Part shown: positions 33,957-41,601 of the stretch, piece by piece
How positions within the stretch are numbered: position 1 is the stretch's first letter
Layout of the letters: every line of letters begins with the position of its first letter
Origin: Gemmatimonadota bacterium
GTDB lineage: Bacteria > Gemmatimonadota > Gemmatimonadetes > Gemmatimonadales > Gemmatimonadaceae
Assembly (NCBI GenBank): GCA_028287235.1
Contig: JAQBQB010000030.1
Coordinates: 1-64,000, forward strand
Reading direction: 5' to 3'
Length of the DNA: 64,000 nucleotides
Made by a program: the position numbers and the translations under genes
Notes under the pieces: generated by a model
Told to the model about the DNA's origin: nothing
Databases searched by the model: none
What the model saw: only the letters and a program-made list of their open reading frames with translations

Positions 33957-34609
33957 GAATGTGTACCGCGCTGCTCGCTGGTCTGTGCCTTGCCGCGCGC
34001 GTGGCGGCCGCGCAGGAGCCTACGCCGGTGCTGCCGGGCGATCGCGACGCGAGCGCCGAGCTCGCGAAGATCATCGCAGCTACGCGCGCGCACCACCTGC
34101 CCGTGGATCCGATCCTCGAGAAGGTGCAATACGCCATCGTGATGCGCGCGCCGGCTGCGCGTATCGTCGCGGCGGCGCGCGCGATCGCGGCACGACTAGA
34201 GATCGCCCGCGATGCCCTCGCGCCGCGCGACTATCCCGCCGACGTCGCGGCGGGAGAAGGGGCGTTGAGCTACAACGTGCCCAAGGTCGTTCTCACGACG
34301 ATACGCAACGCCAGCCCCGAGCCGTCGGTCGTCGTACCGCTCGGTGCGCTCACGCAGCTCGTCGCCAGCGGCGTCTCGGTCACGCGCGCATCCGACATCG
34401 TGACATCGCTCATTCGGCGCGGCGCGTCGGGACAGCAGCTCGCGTCGTTCAGCAATGACGTCAATTCCGACGTGCGACTTGGTGGCCGGCCAGACGATGC
34501 GCTGAACGTGCGAATGCGTGGACTCACGGCCGCGCTTGCTCCGGCGGGTCAGGCGGCCGTGACTCAAGCAATCACGACCGGGGCCGCCGCCCCGCCGAAA
34601 AAGCCGTAA
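33953..34609 (+). CDS. Exported helical protein of unknown function
   Basis: A 218-residue protein with a signal peptide (1-20, VAAA-Q). Alanine- and arginine-rich helices follow (about 30-85), then a stretch resembling repeats of about 30 residues (VPLGALTQLVASGVSVTRAS, LIRRGASGQQLA) as in small repeat scaffolds. It overlaps the previous gene by four bases and lies 27 bases before an outer-membrane-type protein gene. I recognise no family. Presumably it works with its operon partners in the periplasm. Confidence 0.7.
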   Translation: MRMCTALLAGLCLAARVAAAQEPTPVLPGDRDASAELAKIIAATRAHHLPVDPILEKVQYAIVMRAPAARIVAAARAIAARLEIARDALAPRDYPADVAAGEGALSYNVPKVVLTTIRNASPEPSVVVPLGALTQLVASGVSVTRASDIVTSLIRRGASGQQLASFSNDVNSDVRLGGRPDDALNVRMRGLTAALAPAGQAAVTQAITTGAAAPPKKP

Positions 34610-34636
34610 CCGCGGTCCCTGCCGCTAATTTGGGGG

Positions 34637-35770
34637 ATGCGCCGAGCCAGGCTCATCCCCCTGTTCGTTTGTGCCGCACTGTCAGCAGCGCCGTTGCATG
34701 CGCAATGGCAGCTCACGGCCGACGCGGGCGTGTCGCACCTTCGCCAGGCCGGACTCGGCGAGGCAAGCGCGCTCACCCTCGGTGCGAACCTCGACGTGCT
34801 CGGCGATCGGACGGCGTTGCAGACCGGCTTTCTCGCGGCGCGGACGTCCGCGGACCGATGGACGACTCAAGGCTTCGCGGCCGGGGCGTTGCGCGGCGCG
34901 CAGGGCCGGGCGGGTCGTCTGGATCTCACCGGCTTCCTCAGCAGCTTCGCTGCCACGAGCGAACGTCCGACCGTCTCGAGCGAGGTCATGGCGCAAGCAC
35001 GGCACGGTGGGAGCGAAGCCGGCGGCGCGGTCGGGCTCGGCGGCGGTGTGTTCTCGAGCAACGGCGGCGTCGCGCCGTTGCTGCATCTGCAAGCCGACGC
35101 GTGGAGGAACGTGCGCGCGAATCAACTGCTCGGCGAGGCGTCGCTGGTCAGAACGCAGTTGACGGCGGTTCCGGTACCGACACGCGGCAGTCGACTCGTG
35201 CCGCTGTCCTACGCGGACTTTTCCGGAAGCTGGCGGCGCGACTTTGCCGGTCTGACGCTCGGAGCGCTCGCCGGCATGCGCACGGGGATCGATGGTATCG
35301 CGAGAGTCGACGGGTGGGCGACCGCCGAGGCGACGGCGTGGATCACGCCACGGTCGGCGATCGTTGCCGGCCTGGGGCGCACGCTCGAGGACGTCGTGCG
35401 CGGCGCTCCGCGCACGCGCTTCGTCAGTGTCGCGCTCCGATTCGCCGTGCGCCCGCAGCCGAGTCTGACGACTCGGCGCGGTGCTGTCGCCGGGGTCGTG
35501 GTGGCCGTGGAGCCGTCGAGCGACGGACGCCAGCGCATCGAGGTGCGGGGCGCCGCGGGGTCGCGCGTGGAGGTGATGGGCGATTTCACGAACTGGAATG
35601 CCGTGGCGCTCGAGCGAAACGGCGGCGTGTGGCGCACGGAATGGGTCGTGTCGCCGGGGCTGCATCGCATCGCGCTGCGAATCGACGACGGCGTATGGAT
35701 CGCGCCGGCGAACCTGCCCCGCGTGACCGACGACCTGGGCGGCGTCGTCGGCTTGATTACGATTCCCTAA
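34637..35770 (+). CDS. Outer-membrane-type protein with a C-terminal glycogen-binding-like domain
   Basis: A 377-residue protein with a signal peptide (1-22, PLHA-Q). About 255 residues of alternating strand-like sequence with glycine turns follow, resembling a small beta-barrel. The AMPK-CBM-like domain (about 290-370) has RVEVMGDFTNWNAVALE and HRIALRIDDGVWIAP. The domain recurs from the anti-sigma candidate three genes upstream with the same GDFxxWN core, so the operon encodes two exported modules of the same fold. The gene ends five bases before the convergent serpin. Confidence 0.68.
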   Translation: MRRARLIPLFVCAALSAAPLHAQWQLTADAGVSHLRQAGLGEASALTLGANLDVLGDRTALQTGFLAARTSADRWTTQGFAAGALRGAQGRAGRLDLTGFLSSFAATSERPTVSSEVMAQARHGGSEAGGAVGLGGGVFSSNGGVAPLLHLQADAWRNVRANQLLGEASLVRTQLTAVPVPTRGSRLVPLSYADFSGSWRRDFAGLTLGALAGMRTGIDGIARVDGWATAEATAWITPRSAIVAGLGRTLEDVVRGAPRTRFVSVALRFAVRPQPSLTTRRGAVAGVVVAVEPSSDGRQRIEVRGAAGSRVEVMGDFTNWNAVALERNGGVWRTEWVVSPGLHRIALRIDDGVWIAPANLPRVTDDLGGVVGLITIP

Positions 35771-35775
35771 TAGCG

Positions 35776-37026
35776 TCAGGGAAGGCGGACGACCTTCCCC
35801 ATGAACAACACCGTGCCCGACAGCCGCTCCCGGATCACGAAGATGAACGGCCGGTCGACACGTACGACCTGGCGAACGGGGAGGCTGACGACGACGACCC
35901 CGACCGAAGTGACTGCCGCGGCCTCGGTGCCTTGCTCGTTGATGTCGACGAACGTCTTCTGCGTTACCTCCGATATCGCCAGCGAGCGACCGGCAGACAT
36001 GCGGCTGAAGTCGGCGCCGTCGGTGAACGGCGCGCGCATGCCAAGCGCTTGGAGATCCGGAATCAGGCTGCGCTTCCAGGACATCGTCACCTTGGGCAGC
36101 GCGAGCTCCACTTCAGCCGTGTGCAGTCCCGACGTCAGCGTCTGCCAGGCTGCCCCGTCGAATGCGGCCGCGACCGTCTCGACGCTCGTTCCGGCTTTCG
36201 GGAGCACAACGGTCATGGTGAACGCAGAGTCGCCATAGGGAAGGTCGACCGCCTGGTACGTCGCCGTCTCGGCGTAGGTCATCCTGCCGTTCCGGTGCAT
36301 GAGGCGGACAGGCTGGTCCCCGCTGACCGAATGGAAGACCGCGCTCTCCGTCTGCGTCGAGTCGAAGCGCGTACGCCAACTTCCCTTGAAGTAGATGGCG
36401 TTGATCAGGAACATCACTTGGTCGCGGGGGATCGCGTCGAGGATCGTGGGAATCTTGCCCTTCGTCTCGGTATTCACCCAGCCGTTGATGGACGCCAGCG
36501 AAGCGGCGCCGTTTGAGAAGTCGAGCGGCTTGATGGTGGCGTTGAAGTAGTTCGCGCCGTCGTCGAGGAACGGCTGGTTGAAGGCGAAGGTATTTCGGTA
36601 CCAGATGGAGTTGGCGATGCTCATCGTCACCGACGGGTCGAGCGAGGTGAGCAGCGCAATGAGCGATTTGTAACCGGCGTCGATGTCGGCGAGCGAGCTC
36701 GTGCCGAATTGCAAGCCCGCGCGCATCTCGTCGAACGTCTGGTTCGACGCCCCGTTGAGAGCCATGCCGAGCGCGAACGACGCGCTGAGCGGGGACACGA
36801 AGACGTTCGAATCGCGCTGCGCGGGATTGATCCGCTGCCAGAGCGCGAAGGAGAAAGTGTTCGACGCGGCGAGCACGCTACGCTCGGCGGCCGACAGGTT
36901 GCGCGGCAGGCCGGTGAGCGCCCTCTGCGGCTGCCCGGCTTCGGTCACGCCCGGGGAGGCGCAGCCCACGGCCGGAACGATGGCCACCAGCGCGAGTGTT
37001 CGAATGATCGACGAGCGAGTTGGCAT
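35776..37026 (-). CDS. Serpin-family protease inhibitor lipoprotein
   Basis: A 416-residue serpin with a lipoprotein signal (VPAVGC, Cys near 19). Family segments include NVFVSPLSASFALGMALNGA, FLINAIYFKGSW, and a C-terminal DRPFIFVIRE. The reactive-loop hinge reads EQGTEAAAVTS (P17-P7), so an inhibitory serpin is likely. Counting from the P17 Glu places P1-P1' at Val-Ser, favouring elastase-like proteases. ATG 37026 (MPTRSS) is chosen for the lipoprotein signal. The serpin may protect the cell envelope from foreign or its own proteases. It is divergent from the metK leader. Confidence 0.9.
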   Translation of the reverse strand: MPTRSSIIRTLALVAIVPAVGCASPGVTEAGQPQRALTGLPRNLSAAERSVLAASNTFSFALWQRINPAQRDSNVFVSPLSASFALGMALNGASNQTFDEMRAGLQFGTSSLADIDAGYKSLIALLTSLDPSVTMSIANSIWYRNTFAFNQPFLDDGANYFNATIKPLDFSNGAASLASINGWVNTETKGKIPTILDAIPRDQVMFLINAIYFKGSWRTRFDSTQTESAVFHSVSGDQPVRLMHRNGRMTYAETATYQAVDLPYGDSAFTMTVVLPKAGTSVETVAAAFDGAAWQTLTSGLHTAEVELALPKVTMSWKRSLIPDLQALGMRAPFTDGADFSRMSAGRSLAISEVTQKTFVDINEQGTEAAAVTSVGVVVVSLPVRQVVRVDRPFIFVIRERLSGTVLFMGKVVRLP

Positions 37027-37102
37027 GACGTGCCTCAGGTGACTGATTCTGTGATCGCCCAACTGTCCCGCGAGGCCAGCGGTCACCCCGTGAAATCTCC
37101 GC

Positions 37103-37130
37103 TTGACGCCGCGGTGGCGGATGCTAGCTT
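37103..37130 (+). promoter_or_regulatory. metK promoter
   Basis: A -35 box TTGACG (37103-37108), a 16-base spacer and a -10 box TAGCTT (37125-37130). Transcription would begin about 37137, immediately before the first helix of the pseudoknot aptamer. The same -35 hexamer precedes the GntR gene. Confidence 0.75.
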
Positions 37131-37137
37131 CAACCCT

Positions 37138-37207
37138 GCGCGGTGATTTCCCCGATTTGACGGGCCGCGCACGGAGGCCAAACGAGCCCCGCGTGAACCC
37201 GTCTAAG
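37138..37207 (+). ncRNA. SAM-II/SAM-V-like riboswitch aptamer (predicted)
   Basis: The metK leader folds as an H-type pseudoknot. P1 pairs GCGCGG (37138-37143) with CCGCGC (37165-37170). P2 pairs GACGGG in the P1 loop (37159-37164) with CCCGTC downstream (37198-37203). Loop 1 carries GATTT (37145-37149), CCG and TTGAC. CTAAG follows P2. These agree in order and place with conserved SAM-II features (GAUUU, CCG, UUG in loop 1 and CUAA after P2). Position before metK fits a SAM sensor. The linker (about 27 bases between P1' and P2') is longer than in compact SAM-II RNAs, as in long-loop variants. The match is by eye. Confidence 0.72.
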
Positions 37208-37220
37208 TCGTGTGGCGCTC

Positions 37221-37262
37221 AACGGCCCGCGACAACTCACTGTCGGGGGCCGTTTTCATTTT
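37221..37262 (+). terminator. Intrinsic terminator controlling metK
   Basis: AACGGCCC (37221-37228) plus CGACA (37230-37234) pair with TGTCG (37241-37245) plus GGGCCGTT (37247-37254) around one G-G mismatch and a 6-base loop, followed by TTTTCATTTT. It lies between the aptamer and the metK start. CGGCCCG in its 5' arm can pair with CGGGCCG at 37161-37167 across P2 and P1', giving a mutually exclusive antiterminator. The element is therefore predicted to switch metK off when SAM is bound. Confidence 0.85.
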
Positions 37263-37289
37263 GCCGGCGCTCCGGCACGGAGATCCTGT

Positions 37290-38375
37290 ATGAGCTCGTA
37301 CACGTTCAGCTCGGAATCTGTCAGCGAAGGCCATCCCGACAAAGTCTGCGACTACATCGCCGACTCGATTCTCGACGCGCACCTGACTGGCGACCCGAAC
37401 AGCCGCGTCGCCTGCGAAGTGCTGTGCAAGAGCGGCCAGGTCGTGCTGGCCGGCGAGATCACCTCGCGCACGAATGTCGACTACGAAGCGGTCGCCCGAC
37501 AGGCGATTCGCGAGATCGGCTACACCGATCCGTCCGAGGCGTTCAACGCCGACGGCGTGACGGTCACGCAGTTCATCAGCAAGCAGTCGGGCGACATCGC
37601 CATGGGCGTAGACACCGGCGGCGCCGGCGACCAGGGCATCATGTTCGGCTATGCGACCGATGAGTCGCCCGAGCTCATGCCGCTGCCGGTGCAACTGGCG
37701 CATCGCCTGTCGCAGCGCCTCACGACGGCGCGGAAAAGCGGCGAGCGAATGTGGCTTCGTCCCGATACCAAGACGCAGGTGAGCGTCCGCTATGAAGACA
37801 ACGCGCCGGTGCGCGTCGAGACGGTGCTCGTCTCCGCCCAGCACAGCGCCGACGTGTCGCACGAGGAGATCCGCGACTACGTCGCGAGCTGCCTCGCCCC
37901 CGAAGTGCTCGGCGCCTGGTTCGGCCCGCACGTCGAAGTGCTCGTGAATCCCACCGGGCAGTTCATCGAAGGCGGACCGTCGGCCGACTGCGGCGTCACG
38001 GGCCGCAAGATCATCGTCGACACGTACGGCGGCATGGGCCGGCACGGCGGCGGCGCGTTCAGCGGCAAGGATCCGTCGAAGGTCGACCGCAGCGGCGCGT
38101 ACTTCGGCCGTTACGTCGCGCGGCAGGTCGTGAAGAACGGCTTCGCGAAGCGCGCCGAAGTGCAGGTGGCGTACGCCATCGGACGCGCCGAGCCGGTCTC
38201 GGTTCGCGTCGACACCTTCGGCACCGGCGACTGGGAGGGCGCCGCGGAGTTCGTGCGCAAGTTCGACTATCGTCCGGCCGCGATGATCGAGCAGCTCAAG
38301 CTCCGCAATCCGATCTATCGCAGCACGACGAACTACGGACACTTCGGCAAGCCGGGGCTGAGCTGGGAGGCGTAG
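37290..38375 (+). CDS. metK: S-adenosylmethionine synthetase
   Basis: A 361-residue enzyme making SAM from methionine and ATP. Seen motifs are FSSESVSEGHPDKVCDYIAD, GAGDQGIMFGYATDE, GGPSADCGVTGRKIIVDTYGG and RHGGGAFSGKDPSKVDRSGAY. It is somewhat shorter than E. coli MetK, mainly at the C-terminus after YGHFGKPGLSWEA. The start at 37290 has GGAG eight bases upstream and lies after the riboswitch-terminator unit. The in-frame region upstream is open but belongs to the leader RNA. Confidence 0.97.
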   Translation: MSSYTFSSESVSEGHPDKVCDYIADSILDAHLTGDPNSRVACEVLCKSGQVVLAGEITSRTNVDYEAVARQAIREIGYTDPSEAFNADGVTVTQFISKQSGDIAMGVDTGGAGDQGIMFGYATDESPELMPLPVQLAHRLSQRLTTARKSGERMWLRPDTKTQVSVRYEDNAPVRVETVLVSAQHSADVSHEEIRDYVASCLAPEVLGAWFGPHVEVLVNPTGQFIEGGPSADCGVTGRKIIVDTYGGMGRHGGGAFSGKDPSKVDRSGAYFGRYVARQVVKNGFAKRAEVQVAYAIGRAEPVSVRVDTFGTGDWEGAAEFVRKFDYRPAAMIEQLKLRNPIYRSTTNYGHFGKPGLSWEA

Positions 38376-38386
38376 CCCCAGACAGG

Positions 38387-39289
38387 CTAGGGTTTGACTG
38401 ATCTCACCCCGGACAGTTTTCCCGCTTTGTCCATGGTGTATTCAATCAGATTTCCCGCCTGATCCTTGACCTGCTTCACGAGCTGACCGGCCGCATTGGT
38501 CGTCGAGCTCACCGTCGGCAACTGCATGATGTTGCCGACGGTTTTTTGTGCCACGAGCTTTCCCGCGGCCGACATGGTCTTGTCGATGAGTGAGCCGGTC
38601 GCCTGATCGACCACGTGTTGGAGGATGTTGCCGTTCGACATCTTGGTCGAGCTCAGCAGAAGCCCTTTCACGCCGCTCACGACGTCGCCGACGAGACCGC
38701 CCACCGCGCCGCCCGCGTTGGCGAGGGTGCTGGTGAGCTGCTGCACCACTTCCGGATGATTGTCCACGAACGTGAGCGTCTGATCGACGATGTGCACGAC
38801 GTCGTCGAGATCGACGAGCAGCAGCGCGCGGGCGCGGACGTCTTGAATGGTCAGATCCACGTCGCCAATGAAGACGTCGGCGCCGGCCGAGATGTGGACG
38901 AGGTTCGAGACCTTGGCGTCGAGGCTGATCTTCGCGGTCACCGTGTCGACCTTGAGGAAGATGCGCTCCACGCAGAGGTTCGGAATGTCGAGCACGACGT
39001 CGTACTCCGGATACTCGTGCGACCGCGGCGTACCGCCGGTGATGCGATTGCTGTCGCTGGCGGTCTGCATGCGCTGGCCGGTGACGTTCAAGCTGTCGCC
39101 CGCCGAGCGGCGAAAAGTGCGGCCGCTGTCCGGTCCCACGCAGGCCACGTGCATGTCGCGCGTGCCCTGGAGCCGTTGCGTCGCCGGCTGTGGCGCGGGA
39201 CGTTGTTGTGCCGTGGCTGCATTTGCCGCGAGCGAAACGAACGCCGTGGCGAGTACCGTGATTCCCAACGATCGAGCCGTCGTGCGCAT
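38387..39289 (-). CDS. Secreted protein of an uncharacterised paralogous family (long member)
   Basis: A 300-residue protein with a signal peptide (1-27, ATA-Q). A core of about 90 residues (about 95-185) reads like EYDVVLDIPNLCVERIFLKV, followed by LVHISAGADVFIGDVDLTI. It is clearly related to the 157-residue protein encoded at 40054. The C-terminal 120 residues contain glycine-rich and AGKL-type repeats (SAAGKLVAQKTVG, MDKAGKLSGVRSV). No known domain is recognised. The ATG at 39289 is preferred because it gives the signal peptide. The paralogue sits on the other side of the divergent promoter region. Confidence 0.75.
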   Translation of the reverse strand: MRTTARSLGITVLATAFVSLAANAATAQQRPAPQPATQRLQGTRDMHVACVGPDSGRTFRRSAGDSLNVTGQRMQTASDSNRITGGTPRSHEYPEYDVVLDIPNLCVERIFLKVDTVTAKISLDAKVSNLVHISAGADVFIGDVDLTIQDVRARALLLVDLDDVVHIVDQTLTFVDNHPEVVQQLTSTLANAGGAVGGLVGDVVSGVKGLLLSSTKMSNGNILQHVVDQATGSLIDKTMSAAGKLVAQKTVGNIMQLPTVSSTTNAAGQLVKQVKDQAGNLIEYTMDKAGKLSGVRSVKP

Positions 39290-39487
39290 GTGGCTGTCCG
39301 TGTACGAGAAACGCTCGCGCCTCGAGTCCGCGCGCCGGAGTGCGTCACCAGTCGCGAACGTCGTCCGCAAAAGCGTTGCCGATGGAATTGAAAAACACGA
39401 AACACACGAAGCGCCATGCACTCGCGACGAATGCGTGCACAGGGCACGGAAGTTGAGAAGCCGTCGCAGCCAATGGCCGTTCATCCC

Positions 39488-40048
39488 ATGAGCGAATCGC
39501 TCATACGCATTCAGTCATCGCTGCGTCGCGCTTCGATCGCGGCGATACTCGCCACCGCGTTGCCGCTGGCGTGTGTTCGCGCGCAATGCCAGACAGCGAC
39601 GAGCTCAGTCGATGCGACCGGCTCGCCCGCGCGCTCAGATACGGGTCAGATAGTGCGCGGGGCGCCGCGTCAGACGCAGACGTCCAACCCCGCAATCGTG
39701 CTCTTTGCCGAAGCGAGTGCTCGCGAAGTCCGCTTCAACTCGCAGCCGGAGCTCAGAGTTCGGCTGTGCGGGGGATTGGATTCGATTCACGTCCTCGAGC
39801 GGCGGAATCTCCCCTCGCCCGTCGTCACGAACACGACCTATCGCGACGTGTACGTCGCCGTCCAGATCTTCGGCCGGCTCAACGCGGACTGCATCGCGAA
39901 CACGGTGCTCGGCGGACGCCGCGCGGCTGGTCGCGCGGCCGACAGCAGCTCGCGCGCTGCGACCGTCGGTCTCGATTGTGCGTCGCTCGAAGTGCGCGGA
40001 ACCACACCGCGGCCGCCGTCCGATTCGGGCCGCTCACCACGGAGATGA
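39488..40048 (+). CDS. Exported protein of unknown function
   Basis: A 186-residue protein with a signal peptide (about 1-32, VRA-Q). Beta-rich segments follow (AIVLFAEASAREVRFN, LRVRLCGGLDSIHVLERR, YRDVYVAVQIFGRLNADC) and four or five cysteines. I recognise no family. The stop is followed five bases later by the start of the small paralogue of the 38387 protein, so these two genes form an operon. Confidence 0.68.
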   Translation: MSESLIRIQSSLRRASIAAILATALPLACVRAQCQTATSSVDATGSPARSDTGQIVRGAPRQTQTSNPAIVLFAEASAREVRFNSQPELRVRLCGGLDSIHVLERRNLPSPVVTNTTYRDVYVAVQIFGRLNADCIANTVLGGRRAAGRAADSSSRAATVGLDCASLEVRGTTPRPPSDSGRSPRR

Positions 40049-40053
40049 CCTGT

Positions 40054-40524
40054 ATGCGCTCTCGCCTGTCCTTCGCCGTGCTCCTCGCCGGTTTCGTCGC
40101 CCTGCCGGTAGGCGCGCAGGTGGCGCGAGATTCCGTCGCGCGGCGTCCGGCCCAGCCTGCGGGTGGACGGTATCAAGCGAGCGCGCAGGGGCTCACGACG
40201 AATCGCGACGTGATTCTCGAGATCCCCGAGCTGTCGGTCGATTCGATCGGCCTCACCGTATCCGACGTTCGCGCGCACGTGTCGCTCGACGCCAACGCCA
40301 TGAACCTCGTCCAGATCACCGCGGGCGTCGACGTCGCCATCAAGAAGGTGCAGCTCGGCATCGTCGGCGTGTACGCCGAGGCGTATCTCTACGCGGATCT
40401 CGACAACGTCGCGCGCATCGTCGACCGGGTGGTGCAGACGCTCGACCGCAATCCAAAGATCCTCACGCAGACGCTGGCGGCGGTGGACACGACGGTGAAC
40501 GCGGCGCTGAAGAAGCAGCCGTAG
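40054..40524 (+). CDS. Secreted protein of an uncharacterised paralogous family (short member)
   Basis: A 156-residue protein with a signal peptide (1-19, VGA-Q). Its core RDVILEIPELSVDSIGLTV and LVQITAGVDVAIKKVQLGI aligns with the 300-residue protein at 38387-39289, residue by residue in pattern (DVxLxIPxLxVxxIxL; ITAGxDVxI). The family appears to be a beta-rich domain with no catalytic motif. Preference is for ATG 40054, nine bases after GGAG, over ATG 40045, which overlaps the upstream stop. Confidence 0.75.
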   Translation: MRSRLSFAVLLAGFVALPVGAQVARDSVARRPAQPAGGRYQASAQGLTTNRDVILEIPELSVDSIGLTVSDVRAHVSLDANAMNLVQITAGVDVAIKKVQLGIVGVYAEAYLYADLDNVARIVDRVVQTLDRNPKILTQTLAAVDTTVNAALKKQP

Positions 40525-40638
40525 TCGAGCGCGGACCGCTCTCTGCGCGCCGCTCGAGACCGTCCGGGCGCTCGGCCGCCGGCACGAACACCGTCGGCCG
40601 GAGCACGTGCTCGAGCGCCTGCGAGTCGATGAGAGAAA

Positions 40639-41385
40639 TCATAAGCCGATCCGTACGCCGGCGCGCACGAGCACGAGATGCGTGGCGGTCTCCATCGAGT
40701 TGATCTGAATCTGCGCGTTCGGCAGATCGACGATGCTGCCAGGCCGCAGGTAGCGCGCGTGTCCGCCGTTGAAGTATTGCACGCCGAGGTCGAGCAGCAC
40801 CTTCGTCTTCTTCTCGTAGAGCGGCAGATAGACGCCGCCGCCCGCGACCCACGTCGGCGTGAAGTCGGATTGGTTGGTGGTGCTGGCGAAATCGTGACTG
40901 TCGTCGACGCCGTCGAGATGGCTCTCGGTGAAGAACACCTGGGCGCCGACGCCGGCATTCACATAGGGCCGGATCTTTCCGGTCGGCCAGGCGAGCTGCG
41001 GACCGAGGCTCATCGGCACGATGTAGTTGGTCGTCGAGACCTTCACCTGTATGCGGCCGCCAATCGAGGCGCTGATCGGCACGCGCTTCGACTCGTCGCC
41101 GTAGTCGATGAATCCCGCGCCGGCCCGCAGGCTCAATATTCCGCGCTTGTCGAGACGGAAGAGATACGCCCCGTCGAGGCCATAGCCCAAGCCGATGTTG
41201 CTGCGCAGCGCGCCGAGCGGGCGGCTTTGGGTGAGCGAAAAGCTGCCCGAGCTCCGGAGCTCGAAGTCAGAAGGAATGCGCTCTCGGCTGGGACGGCACA
41301 CGCAGGTGCTCGAGTCCTGGGCCGCGACCGGCGCGGCAACGGCGGCGCACAACACCGCCGCACGGGCGACGCGTGATTTCAACAT
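40639..41385 (-). CDS. Outer-membrane beta-barrel protein candidate
   Basis: A 248-residue protein with a signal peptide (1-22, PVAA-Q). Strand-rich sequence with glycine and aromatic alternation throughout (SNIGLGYGLDGAYLFRL, GGRIQVKVSTTNYIVPMSLG, PYVNAGVGAQVFFTESH) ends in a hydrophobic strand LVLVRAGVRIGL, as in OmpW/OmpA-type eight-stranded barrels. A well-placed GGAGG precedes ATG 41385. Function unknown. The stop is in the short gap convergent with the small paralogue gene. Confidence 0.7.
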   Translation of the reverse strand: MLKSRVARAAVLCAAVAAPVAAQDSSTCVCRPSRERIPSDFELRSSGSFSLTQSRPLGALRSNIGLGYGLDGAYLFRLDKRGILSLRAGAGFIDYGDESKRVPISASIGGRIQVKVSTTNYIVPMSLGPQLAWPTGKIRPYVNAGVGAQVFFTESHLDGVDDSHDFASTTNQSDFTPTWVAGGGVYLPLYEKKTKVLLDLGVQYFNGGHARYLRPGSIVDLPNAQIQINSMETATHLVLVRAGVRIGL

Positions 41386-41601
41386 ACGATCCTCCACGGG
41401 TGGGTGGGGCGCGCGGAGCATCCATCGATCCGCACACAAAGCGGAAAGGCAGAGCACATGCCCCCGGCGGAAATCATATGTTTATATATCTATCTCGTTA
41501 CGTCACAGCGGTTTCCCCTGGGCGTAGAGCCCAGTTCACAGTTCCCTGGATGTGTGATCTGTCGCACCTTTGAGACGTGTGCGTGTCCGATGACACGGAC
41601 G

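Noticed and set aside
41386-41601. AT-rich patch before the barrel-protein gene as a mobile-element edge
   Set aside because: The patch is short, near 41470-41505, with no inverted termini or transposase. It more likely contains the promoter of the 40639-41385 gene.
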